Shown: in pieces, positions 56,831-64,000 of the stretch
Layout: the number at the start of each line of letters is the position of its first letter
Position numbering within the stretch: the stretch's first letter is position 1
Made by a program: the position numbers and the translations under genes
NCBI RefSeq assembly: GCF_013426915.1
Contig: NZ_AP023183.1
Coordinates: 248,001-312,000, forward strand
DNA length: 64,000 nt
DNA from: Paraburkholderia sp. PGU19
Lineage (GTDB): Bacteria > Pseudomonadota > Gammaproteobacteria > Burkholderiales > Burkholderiaceae
Direction of reading: 5' to 3'
The notes under the pieces: model-generated
Seen by the model: the letters and a program-made list of their open reading frames with translations, nothing else
What the model was told of the DNA's origin: nothing
The model's database searches: none

Positions 56831-57109
56831 TCAGGCACCGTCGTTCCCTGAATTGTCCGTTGTCGAATCACCAGGATTCGGCTTGCGACCGTCAGTTCCC
56901 GATTTTATATCGGCCCACGACATCCGATGACGCTTGACGGTCTCGCTGTGCCGCCCATCATCTTCGGAATAAAGGTAGAGACTCCTGGTGGTCGAGGAGG
57001 CGTGGCCGAGATTGTCGCGGACAGGTGCTGCGCGTCGCGATGGTGATACGCGCGGGGCGAGCATCAAGCGAACCGGAAAGTCGCTTCGATATCCTATGCG
57101 CTTCGACAT
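56831..57109 (-). pseudogene. Tyrosine recombinase (phage-type integrase), C-terminal remnant
   Basis: In the minus frame, VRDNLGHASSTTRSLYLYSEDDGRHSETVKRHR matches the end of the catalytic domain, with the LGHAS box and the nucleophile Tyr region (SLYLY). The rest (N-terminal DNA-binding domain, catalytic Arg and the first His) is missing. It marks a former integration event. Confidence 0.65.
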
Positions 57110-57344
57110 GAACCGGGATTATCAACTTTTGTATTGGGATACCTAACTTATAGCGTGCGGCGAAATCGGCGCTCCACCTTCTGCCGGTATGGGATGGGAA
57201 ACATCCGCGGTCTGGATCTTGCGAATTTTAATAGTGTGGGACGAGCCCCGACGTATCGCAGCGATTCGCCGTAATGCGGAGGGTCCGGGCGAAAGCCCTT
57301 GCATGGGTGAGGCGACATCTGGATAAGCAACAGGAGTTTCCACC

Positions 57345-57683
57345 ATGAAATCGACGATTTTCGCACTCGCCGCTGCGACGCTTCTCGCTGTTCCGGTCGC
57401 AGCCTATTCACAAACTCAGCAGGGTCCGACGCGCGCACAGGTCCGTGCAGAACTCCAGCAGCTCGAGCAGGCGGGCTATAACTCGGCCAAGGTTGAAGAT
57501 CCCCGATATCCAGCGGATGTTCAGGCTGCCGAGGGGCGTATTGCCGGGCAGCGAGGCATGACCGAGTACAGCGATGGATACGGCGGTACGACGGCTGGCT
57601 CCCGGTCGACCGGGTCTCGCGCCGCCGCGCAGCCCGCATCGGATGAGCGGATGCATCAGCTCTACGGCAACGGCGGCCACTAG
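57345..57683 (+). CDS. DUF4148 domain exported protein
   Basis: 112 residues. Signal peptide MKSTIFALAAATLLAVPVAAYSQ, then GPTRAQVRAELQQLEQAGYN, which is the DUF4148 core common in Burkholderia and relatives, followed by DPRYPADVQAAEGRIA. AGGAGT lies upstream. These are small periplasmic proteins, often present in many copies, of unknown role. Confidence 0.88.
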   Translation: MKSTIFALAAATLLAVPVAAYSQTQQGPTRAQVRAELQQLEQAGYNSAKVEDPRYPADVQAAEGRIAGQRGMTEYSDGYGGTTAGSRSTGSRAAAQPASDERMHQLYGNGGH

Positions 57684-57822
57684 CGGTGATGCACCGGGTG
57701 CAGGGATTTCACTGCGCCCGTTCGCGTGTTGCCCGGGTCGCCTAGACAGCGTGAGGCCTTAGCTGTCCGGCACGGCCTATACTGGAGGCATATTCCGGAC
57801 GGGTGCCGAACAGGAGGCAACC

Positions 57823-58131
57823 ATGGAAGCGTGCCTTGCTTGTCAAACGTTGGTCGGGATGCCTTCAGGGCTCCTTCCGCACAGGGATCTCTTGCGTGTC
57901 GGGACCGGTGTTTTTGGTACGCCCCAAAAGCCAATAGCGCGTTACGTCCAGTATCGCTGCAGGGCTTGCGGTACATGGTTAAATCAGAACACCGCCGAGG
58001 GATCGCCGGCCGGTATCTGGTCCGCGTGTGGCTTGGCGGCCGCACAGATTTACGAATCCAAAAGTCTCGCGCTTGACGCACGGAGGGCGGCAGCTACTGC
58101 AGTCGCCGCGGTAATCGGCCGGCCGCGCTAG
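57823..58131 (+). CDS. Hypothetical protein with two Cys pairs
   Basis: 102 residues from an ATG with AGGAGGCAACC upstream, an excellent ribosome site. CLAC near the N-terminus and CRAC near residue 48 form a likely zinc ribbon (MEACLACQTLVG, VQYRCRACGTWLNQN). A helical tail follows. The gene seems real but its function is unknown. Confidence 0.6.
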   Translation: MEACLACQTLVGMPSGLLPHRDLLRVGTGVFGTPQKPIARYVQYRCRACGTWLNQNTAEGSPAGIWSACGLAAAQIYESKSLALDARRAAATAVAAVIGRPR

Positions 58132-58297
58132 CGCCGCTCGTATCGCGCGGCGCAAATCCGATCGACGCGATTGCCTTCGACATCGGGATAGAACGGTTTG
58201 TGGGAAGCAGTCCGGTGCCGGTACGCCGCCCAGGCCATCGGGGACTGCGCCGCCGACTGAGTCAGGCAATACCAGCGAGGCAGATCGCATATGCACC

Positions 58298-58486
58298 GTG
58301 GACAACGAGAACCCGCGGTTCTTCTCGGTCTATGCCCGCCTGAAGCCGCAAGGCGACTCGCGAGGCCTCGCATGTTTGGGTGACTTCGAGTCTCACGCAC
58401 TCGCTCAGGGTTACGCCTACGAACTCGCGCAACAACACGGATGGCCGGTGCACGACTACGTACCGAGCCAGTTCCGCCAGCAGTAA
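58298..58486 (+). CDS. Small hypothetical protein
   Basis: 62 residues from a GTG start (CCGTGGACAACGAG). RFFSVYARLKPQGDSRGLACLGDFESHALAQGYAYELAQQHGWPVHDYV is well-formed protein text. The ribosome site is poor. Confidence 0.45.
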   Translation: MDNENPRFFSVYARLKPQGDSRGLACLGDFESHALAQGYAYELAQQHGWPVHDYVPSQFRQQ

Positions 58487-58644
58487 TAAGGCCACACGCA
58501 CGCGCGATCGGGTTTTCCAGAAGCGCGTGCCTGGTGCACCTCGGGGTATTCGTCCTTTTCGTGGTGCGACACGTGTCGCCGTCGGCCGCGCGTCAAGCGG
58601 CATGTAGTAGGCGGTAAAGCTCGTTTCTGTCTAGTTCACTTGCG

Positions 58645-59214
58645 TTGTGCATGCGGAATTTGCCTGGCCTTCACACCATGCGCTGCGTCGCGTTCGTGAA
58701 TGAGGAAGCGCCGTTTTTCTTCCGCGGCGACATGGGCAGTCTGCGATATGCGAGGGCCGCGCGTCTGCGCGGGGATCGCATTCGCCTGATGCTGTCACTC
58801 GAGATGCTGGGCTACTATCGGAACGAGCCGGGCACCCAGACGTATCCGCCGCTGCTGCGTTACTTCTATCCGTCAAGTGGCAATTTCATCGGCTTCGTTT
58901 CCAACCTTCGCTCGGCGCAGCAACTCAGATGGTTAACCAATGCGTTTCAGGCCTCGTCGGATTTTCCGCTGCAAAGCGCGGCGTTGCCGTGGTGGGTGCC
59001 GGGCGTCGCGTTGAGCAATCACTCGTCTTTTTGGCGCGAAGGCTATCCGGCTGTGATGGTCACGGACACCGCGTACCTGCGCAACCCACACTACCATACC
59101 GCGCACGCTGTCCCAGCGACGCTCGACTATGGCCGCATGGCTGCCGTGACGCTCGGCCTCGCAGCGAGCGTCGCGTCGCTCGCGCCGACGCCCGCCGGAC
59201 CCGGCATGCGGTGA
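58645..59214 (+). pseudogene. M28-family metallopeptidase, C-terminal part
   Basis: 189 residues. Continuous similarity to the second half of M28 aminopeptidases: RCVAFVNEEAPFFFRGDMGSLRYAR, LMLSLEMLGYYRNEPGTQTYPPLLRYFYPSSGNFIGFV, NHSSFWREGYPAVMVTDTAYLRNPHYHTAHAVPATLDYGRMAAVTLGL. The Glu pair (NEE) and a Zn-binding His (PHYH) are present. The N-terminal signal and the first Zn ligands are missing, so it is a truncated relic and probably inactive. Confidence 0.7.
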
Positions 59215-59282
59215 GCCCAATCCTGCTCGTGAACACGCGGGTCCGTTCGGAACGGCGCCGAATCAAGCCGGATCATGCAGAT

Positions 59283-61787
59283 TCAAGGGTAGGCAGCCGC
59301 CGCCGCAAGATAGAGCAGGACCGCTATCACGACCACTGCGGTAAAGCCCAGATGAATGGCTAGTACCGTCGCCAGAACCGCGGCCACCACGGAAGTGCAC
59401 GCGTTGACGCCCCAAGCCCACGGCACGAGCGTGTCGGCGCCGGCAGCAACGCGGCTGAGTCCCAGTGGAAAGGGCATACCCATCGCAAACGCGAGTGGCG
59501 CGACGAGCAGCACGGCGATCACGATCCTGGCCGGATCGGATAGCGGGATCAGCAACGGGAACAGAGCGGGAAGCACGAGCAGGTAGAAGAACGAGATGGC
59601 GGCGATCGTAACGATCGCCGTCGCCGCGACCGACGAGCGATTCGTGTTCCTGCCCGACCGCGGTGCGTGGCTGGCGAAGGGCGCCTCGCGGCCCTGCAGG
59701 CGCTGTGTGTACCGGCTTCCAAGTCCCGCGAACGAAAGGAACGCGCATAGCACGACGGCGACAGCGTAGAGCGGGTGACTCAGGAGCAGGACGAACTTCT
59801 GGATGAACGCGATTTCGATGAACATGAAGGCGAAGCCGATCGCGACGAAATAGATCGCGACTCTACGTCCGGATATCGCCGCAGGCGAAGGCGTGGTTTT
59901 ACTGCGGGAAGCAGCAATTAAGAGAGGCGAACCATGAGCCGTGCGTTTGCGGCGCGTCAGCACCCAGAGAGGAAAGAGGATCAATGCCATGGCCGTCAAC
60001 GTGGCCTGAAACAGCGTCGCGATCAGTACCGGATAGCCCCATTCCAGCAAGGGCAAGCCGCCTCGCCCCTTCAACGCGATAAATTCGGGCAGCGACCGCC
60101 ATTTGAAGAAGTGAAAGAAGTACGGCCGGTCGTCCGTGGCAGGACGGACGTCGAACTTGTAGCGTGCAAAGAACGTGTCTCGCCCGGGGCTCAGCAGAGC
60201 GCGCGCAGCATCGAAGAAGTAGGGCCTTTCAAGCACGTTGTAGCGATTTGCTTCGGCGGCCTGCATCCCCGGGTAGTATCCGACGTCGAACGAGCGGGCA
60301 CGGCAGAAGCGGCCCAGCGCGGCGATGTCCGCGTCATCGAAATCACCGTTCTTGACCAGCAGCGTCGCGGTTTTCCAGCCTCGTATCAGCACGAGCCGGC
60401 GAGCCGGTTGCGTCACGCCGGTGTTCTCCATCGCCAGCACGCCCGTCGCAAACAGCTTCAGGACATCGCGCGGGGGCAGCGTGACCCAGCGCGTGATCGC
60501 CAGCATGCCGCCCGGGTTGAGATGGCGCAGATAGTCCTGAAACGCCTGCACCGTGTACAGGTAGCTCTCGGAAAGTGCGTAAAGGCCGGCCGAGGAGGCG
60601 CTGAACGAATCCAGCAGCGCGACCTGAATGAGGTCGTAGCGCTCGTCGCGCGCGGCAACGAAGCCACGCGCTTCGCCGGTGAAGACGCGAACGTGGGGTG
60701 CGCTGTAAGGCTTTCCGGAAAAGTCGGCGAAGCGGCGCTGCACGACGTCGACTATCTGCGGATTCAGTTCCACCGCGTCGATTGCGCTCGCTTCGTGGTA
60801 CAGCGCCTGCAATACGTCTGACCCCGCGCCGCTGCCAAGCACGAGGACCTGGGGTCGTCGCAGCAGGTGATAAGGCAGCGCGGAGGTCAGATAGTCGAGG
60901 TAACCGAGCGGTTCGCGTCGTCCGTCATAGCGATTGAGCGCGGACAGTCCGTCGCCGTCGGTAAACACGCCGAGTTGATGCGGCGGCTCCATCGTCGCGT
61001 TGAGGCTCAGCCCGGGCGCATGGCGGAAGGGGATCAAAGGGCTCTCCACCACCGTGACGAGACCCAGCGGGCTCGAGCTTTCCGCGACCACGTGCGCGTC
61101 CTTGATGTGCAGGGTCTGGCTCAATTCTTTGTACTCCGACGGCCGCAAGGCGAGCCAGTCGCGCGGCAGGCCGGCGGCCAACACGGCCGCGGCGCCGAGC
61201 AAGAGGGCCGGCAACCACCACCGGTGCCAGCGGCATTCGGCACATGCCAGCGCCGCTGCCGTGATGCCCGCAGCGCCCAGTAACCGTAGCGCATCCAGCG
61301 GACGGAGCGCGAATAGCGCGCCAATGATCGCGAGGCTGCCCAAGCCCGCTCCGCCAATGTCGAAACTGTAAATGCGGGGAATCTGATCGTTGAACCGTGT
61401 GAACGTGAGACAGACGCTGGTCGCGGCGCAAAAGAACGGAACGAAGAGCAGCAGATAGATCAGGAGCAGGCGCAAGGGTTCGCGCGGGTCCCACAGAATC
61501 TCCAGCGGGTTGAACGCGACACGCTGAGCGAAAGTGAACGAGGCAACCGAGAAAACGCCGAACAGAATCGCGCCGCCGACGAACACGGTTGCGAACCGGG
61601 TCACGAGCCAGCGCTGCGCGAGCGCGACCACCGCACCGGCCGCTCCGTAACCCAGCAGTGCGACGCTGATCATCATGTACGCGAAGTGATGCCATTGAAT
61701 GATCGAAAAGAGCCGCATCAACAGAATCTCGTAGCCAAGCGTTGCGGCCGAAAGCAGGGATAGGGCGAACAACGGCACGGCGGGCAT
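59283..61787 (-). CDS. Membrane-embedded spermidine-synthase-like protein
   Basis: 834 residues. An N-terminal set of about six or seven membrane helices (residues 1-210), a central SpeE-like methyltransferase fold (about 320-450: VLVLGSGAGSDVLQALYHEASAIDAVELNPQIVDVV, then RGFVAARDERYDLIQVALLDSFS), and a C-terminal set of helices. The glycine-rich loop VLGSGAG binds decarboxylated S-adenosylmethionine or a similar ligand in SpeE relatives. It lies 100 bases downstream of pcm in the same direction, so they may be an operon. Confidence 0.78.
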   Translation of the reverse strand: MPAVPLFALSLLSAATLGYEILLMRLFSIIQWHHFAYMMISVALLGYGAAGAVVALAQRWLVTRFATVFVGGAILFGVFSVASFTFAQRVAFNPLEILWDPREPLRLLLIYLLLFVPFFCAATSVCLTFTRFNDQIPRIYSFDIGGAGLGSLAIIGALFALRPLDALRLLGAAGITAAALACAECRWHRWWLPALLLGAAAVLAAGLPRDWLALRPSEYKELSQTLHIKDAHVVAESSSPLGLVTVVESPLIPFRHAPGLSLNATMEPPHQLGVFTDGDGLSALNRYDGRREPLGYLDYLTSALPYHLLRRPQVLVLGSGAGSDVLQALYHEASAIDAVELNPQIVDVVQRRFADFSGKPYSAPHVRVFTGEARGFVAARDERYDLIQVALLDSFSASSAGLYALSESYLYTVQAFQDYLRHLNPGGMLAITRWVTLPPRDVLKLFATGVLAMENTGVTQPARRLVLIRGWKTATLLVKNGDFDDADIAALGRFCRARSFDVGYYPGMQAAEANRYNVLERPYFFDAARALLSPGRDTFFARYKFDVRPATDDRPYFFHFFKWRSLPEFIALKGRGGLPLLEWGYPVLIATLFQATLTAMALILFPLWVLTRRKRTAHGSPLLIAASRSKTTPSPAAISGRRVAIYFVAIGFAFMFIEIAFIQKFVLLLSHPLYAVAVVLCAFLSFAGLGSRYTQRLQGREAPFASHAPRSGRNTNRSSVAATAIVTIAAISFFYLLVLPALFPLLIPLSDPARIVIAVLLVAPLAFAMGMPFPLGLSRVAAGADTLVPWAWGVNACTSVVAAVLATVLAIHLGFTAVVVIAVLLYLAAAAAYP

Positions 61788-61886
61788 GATTATGTGTACC
61801 TGAAGGGGATGCGGGACGGGGCGCGCTCAGCCCATACTGTTGCGGGTTCGCGCTGTCCCGTCGCGTCGCCTGATTCCCGCGCAGAA

Positions 61887-62630
61887 TCAGTGCCCGGCGA
61901 GCGGCACGAAGCTGACGGGCAGAATCTGCCGCGTGGAGACCGTGCCGTCGTTCGCCTTCGTGATCAGCAGCAGATACTGCGTCAGAAACTGCGCGCCTAC
62001 CGGAATGACAATCCTGCCGCCCGGCTTCAACTGCCGCACGAGGGGAGGAGGGACATGGCTCGCGGCGGCGGTGACGATGATGGCATCGTAGGGCGCGTGG
62101 GCTTCCCACCCGTAATAGCCGTCTCCCACTGTGGTTTCCACCTTCTTGTACGCGAGCCGCCGCAGACGCTCCTGTGCCGCCTTGCCCAAAGGCTCGATGA
62201 TTTCAATCGTATAAACCTCTCGCGCGAGTGTCGAGAGGATCGCCGCCTGATACCCTGAGCCAGTGCCGACCTCCAGCACGACGTCAGTGGGCTTGATCAT
62301 CATCAGGTCGGTCATCATCGCGACAATGTACGGCTGCGAAATGGTCTGGCCGTAGCCGATGGGAAGCGGCCGGTTCTCGTAGGCGTTGCGCTCCTCGCCA
62401 GGCGGAACGAACTGGTGGCGAGGCACCCGGTCCATCGCGGCGAGCACGCGCGAATCGATGGCGGGTCTGCCGGTTTCGGCGAAGGTTTCGGTCGTGAGCT
62501 CCGCGATGTCCTTGATCATTTTCGCGCGAAGGGGCGCAAAATCGTCGGCCGCGTGAACGCCAGAAGACATCCACACCAATGCGATTGCTGGAATCAGGGT
62601 GCGCAGCCAGCGCAGCATGACTGGTTTCAC
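61887..62630 (-). CDS. pcm: Protein-L-isoaspartate O-methyltransferase, exported form
   Basis: 247 residues from a GTG at 62630; an ATG at 62618 is also possible. A signal peptide (MLRWLRTLIPAIALVWMSSGVHAAD) precedes the enzyme. Pcm motifs are YENRPLPIGYGQTISQPYIVAMM, VLEVGTGSGYQAAILS, YTIEIIEPLG, VGDGYYGWEAHAPYDAIIVTAAASHVP and LKPGGRIVIPVG. It repairs isoaspartyl damage in proteins using S-adenosylmethionine, here apparently in the periplasm. Confidence 0.92.
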   Translation of the reverse strand: MKPVMLRWLRTLIPAIALVWMSSGVHAADDFAPLRAKMIKDIAELTTETFAETGRPAIDSRVLAAMDRVPRHQFVPPGEERNAYENRPLPIGYGQTISQPYIVAMMTDLMMIKPTDVVLEVGTGSGYQAAILSTLAREVYTIEIIEPLGKAAQERLRRLAYKKVETTVGDGYYGWEAHAPYDAIIVTAAASHVPPPLVRQLKPGGRIVIPVGAQFLTQYLLLITKANDGTVSTRQILPVSFVPLAGH

Positions 62631-63226
62631 CGTGCGGTCCCTGTTGCCTGACCCGCTTCAATTCTAAGCCCGCGCATGCGAGGTCGGGCAGGGCGCATCC
62701 GACCGCCCGCCGCGTGTCAGGCGCACCCCCGAGCCCGTCGCTGTATCGCTGCCGCAGAGCGGCCGGGCGGCGCGACCGGTCTTGCTTTGCGGCACGTGCC
62801 AAGCAAATATAAACCCGAATGACCGAAGAGCCGTTGAGAGCGGTCTTTGATCTCTTGCAATCGCGTAAGTCTGTTCCGGGTCGCAAGTACTCGTTCACTC
62901 GCAACGGTACCTGACATTCGTGGCTACGACGGCGCGAACGGCGGCAAAGCCCTGATCAGCGGGCGTACCAGGCGGCGTCGGGGAGGGAGGGCGCGGCGAG
63001 TCGGATGAGGCCGCTTGACATAAAAGCCGTTAGGTCGCCGGCAGGAAGCAAATACAAGCGAAATGAAAGCAAGTCTTCGCGCCGGAAGGGTAGGGCTCGG
63101 GCGCATGCAGCCACTAACGGATCAATTTGTGCGGAATTTAGCGAAAGGGCTGGTTTTTTTCGAATGGGCGTTCGGCACGCCGTTGCGCTGACCCGTACTT
63201 GAATCGGATTTATCAGCAAAAGTCGG

Positions 63227-63254
63227 AAGTCGTGCAAACCCGGACGACTTTTTC
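63227..63254 (+). terminator. Hairpin with T-rich tail
   Basis: AAGTCGT (63227-63233) pairs with ACGACTT (63244-63250) around a 10-base loop and TTTCTCTTCT follows. It could end a short RNA or frame upstream. No gene precedes it on the plus strand. Confidence 0.5.
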
Positions 63255-63273
63255 TCTTCTAAATCAACGAGGG

Positions 63274-63298
63274 CACGGTGTGATTTCGTCTCACCGTG
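63274..63298. promoter_or_regulatory. Perfect 7-bp inverted repeat
   Basis: CACGGTG (63274-63280) and CACCGTG (63292-63298) with 11 bases between. It may be an operator-like site or hairpin in the otherwise non-coding 62631-63461 region. Confidence 0.4.
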
Positions 63299-63461
63299 AG
63301 ACTGACAATGACAACGTACGCCAAGACATTGGACGCGAACAGTTGACTACGCGAAACCGCGCGATGGATTGCTGGGCGGGCCGGGGGCTTCCACCCGCTG
63401 AAGTTTGACCTGTGGCGGTCGCATTCCCGGTATCAAAAGCGCTGCCATTTCGTGCCACATT

Positions 63462-63759
63462 TGCGAACTCCTTGCGAACTAGGGGCGTACCAAGTGCGTA
63501 CCAAGTGCGAACTCCTTGCGAACTATCTGCGTACCACGTGAGAACTCCTTACGTACTAGATGAGTACTATGTGCGAACTACTTTGCGAACTAGATGCGTA
63601 CCGTGTGCGAACTCGCTGCGAACTAGGTGCGTACCGCGTGTGAACTTCGCGCGAACCATTTATGAACTTTGCGGGAACCACTTTCGGACTAGCGCGATCG
63701 AGGTGCGAACCGGTTGTGAACTTTGCTTTGACTCCTTTACGAACTACGAAAGAACTAGG
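63462..63759 (+). repeat. 11-bp tandem repeat array, about 25 units
   Basis: Non-coding. Units have the form TGCGAACTNNN or TGCGTACCNNN, stacked at exactly 11 bases with two single-base insertions (63583 and 63683). Units 1-10 run from 63462 to 63571. The order often repeats as GAACT-GAACT-GTACC, a 33-bp higher-order pattern (63517-63538 ends such a set, and 63584-63605 and 63606-63638 form others). Units decay after 63639, with a degenerate gap at 63684-63703. Such a period places one protein per helical turn on one side of the DNA. The function is unknown. Confidence 0.9.
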
Positions 63760-63859
63760 GCTGCTAATCAGCCGCTGGCGTGGGCGTCAGCAGGACTTGC
63801 GAAGAGCGGGCGACTATGCTCTACTTCGAGCCAGCGCTGCTTCGAGGTGTCGAACCCGA

Positions 63860-64000
63860 GAGCGACAAAGAATTACACCGCGCCGCGGTTAAGCGGCAGT
63901 CGTACGTTCCGTACTCGCACGGAACACCCATCAAAGATTCCGCGGAGCTATCCGCGCGAACTAATTTTTCGACAGTCGACGCCCTCACGGGCGTTTTTTT
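63860..64000 (+). ncRNA. Candidate structured RNA ending in a terminator
   Basis: Three hairpins stand before the terminator: GCCGC/GCGGC (63882-63897), GTTCCGT/ACGGAAC with a 6-base loop (63906-63925), and CGCGGA/TCCGCG (63941-63956). No protein frame with a start site fits the segment. More hairpins, such as GGCTG/CAGCC at 63759-63773, lie before it. The 5' end is unknown. Confidence 0.4.
63979..64000 (+). terminator. Rho-independent terminator
   Basis: ACGCCC pairs with GGGCGT around TCAC and is followed by seven T up to the window edge. No gene upstream on this strand explains it, so it probably ends a non-coding RNA. Confidence 0.8.

Noticed and set aside
61794..62258. 154-codon plus-strand frame opposite pcm
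   Set aside because: Antisense to the well-conserved pcm gene.
63462..63759. CRISPR array
   Set aside because: The repeats are 11 bases with 3 variable bases and no spacers of about 30 bases; no cas genes are present.
63662..63892. 76-codon plus-strand frame over the end of the array
   Set aside because: It reads through repeat units, has no ribosome site, and covers hairpins.

Overview
The window looks like DNA from a Burkholderiaceae bacterium, most likely Paraburkholderia, Caballeronia or Burkholderia. The GC content is about 60 percent. It carries a DUF4148 protein, a phasin fragment, short Burkholderia-type proteins and many ABC uptake systems. A plasmid-type KfrA-like coiled-coil gene, several transposon and integrase remnants and many decayed genes suggest a secondary replicon or an accessory part of a chromosome. 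The genus call is an inference from protein recognition, not from a database search.

Layout. 0-8 kb: the end of a TonB siderophore receptor, two exported proteins, and an ATP-citrate-lyase-like pair. 8-11.5 kb: a small-protein gene, an OmpR-type two-component system and a convergent outer-membrane barrel gene. 11.7-16.5 kb (minus): a nitrate/sulfonate/taurine-type ABC importer and a tandem PstS-like binding protein. 16.9-18 kb: a KfrA-like orphan with unusually high GC. 18-22.7 kb (minus): a complete branched-chain amino acid/amide-type (Liv) importer. 22.7-26.6 kb: gene-poor DNA with a DNA ligase D remnant and a few small genes. 26.7-33.3 kb: a complete SUF iron-sulfur operon (sufR-B-C-D-S-U-T plus a Rieske ferredoxin). 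33.7-36.7 kb: a triple BON protein, a MITE-like element and a second EF-G. 36.9-44.1 kb (minus): a probable catabolic operon with a polar amino acid ABC importer, a C45-type acyltransferase/hydrolase, two enoyl-CoA hydratases and an ADP-forming acyl-CoA ligase. 44.2-59.2 kb: a mosaic of small genes and relics (SDR, IS6 transposase, phasin, beta-lactamase-like hydrolase, PAS protein, otnI, integrase, M28 peptidase) among intact acyP, diguanylate cyclase, SurA-N-like and denD genes. 59.3-62.6 kb (minus): pcm and a membrane spermidine-synthase-like gene. 63.4-64 kb: a non-coding 11-bp tandem array followed by a hairpin-rich segment ending in a strong terminator.

The most unusual element is the 11-bp, helically phased array of about 25 units (63462-63759). 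It has a 33-bp higher-order pattern, and a possible structured RNA follows it. Its period recalls the 11-bp iterons of ParR-type plasmid centromeres, but no par or rep gene lies beside it here.

A caution on quality: at least five otherwise well-conserved genes are broken by a single missing base inside a short G or C run (near 3988, 4194, 14190, 35157, 42187 and 44726). Base-calling error explains this better than independent gene decay. Other relics, such as otnI with a nonsense codon and several frame changes, look truly decayed.
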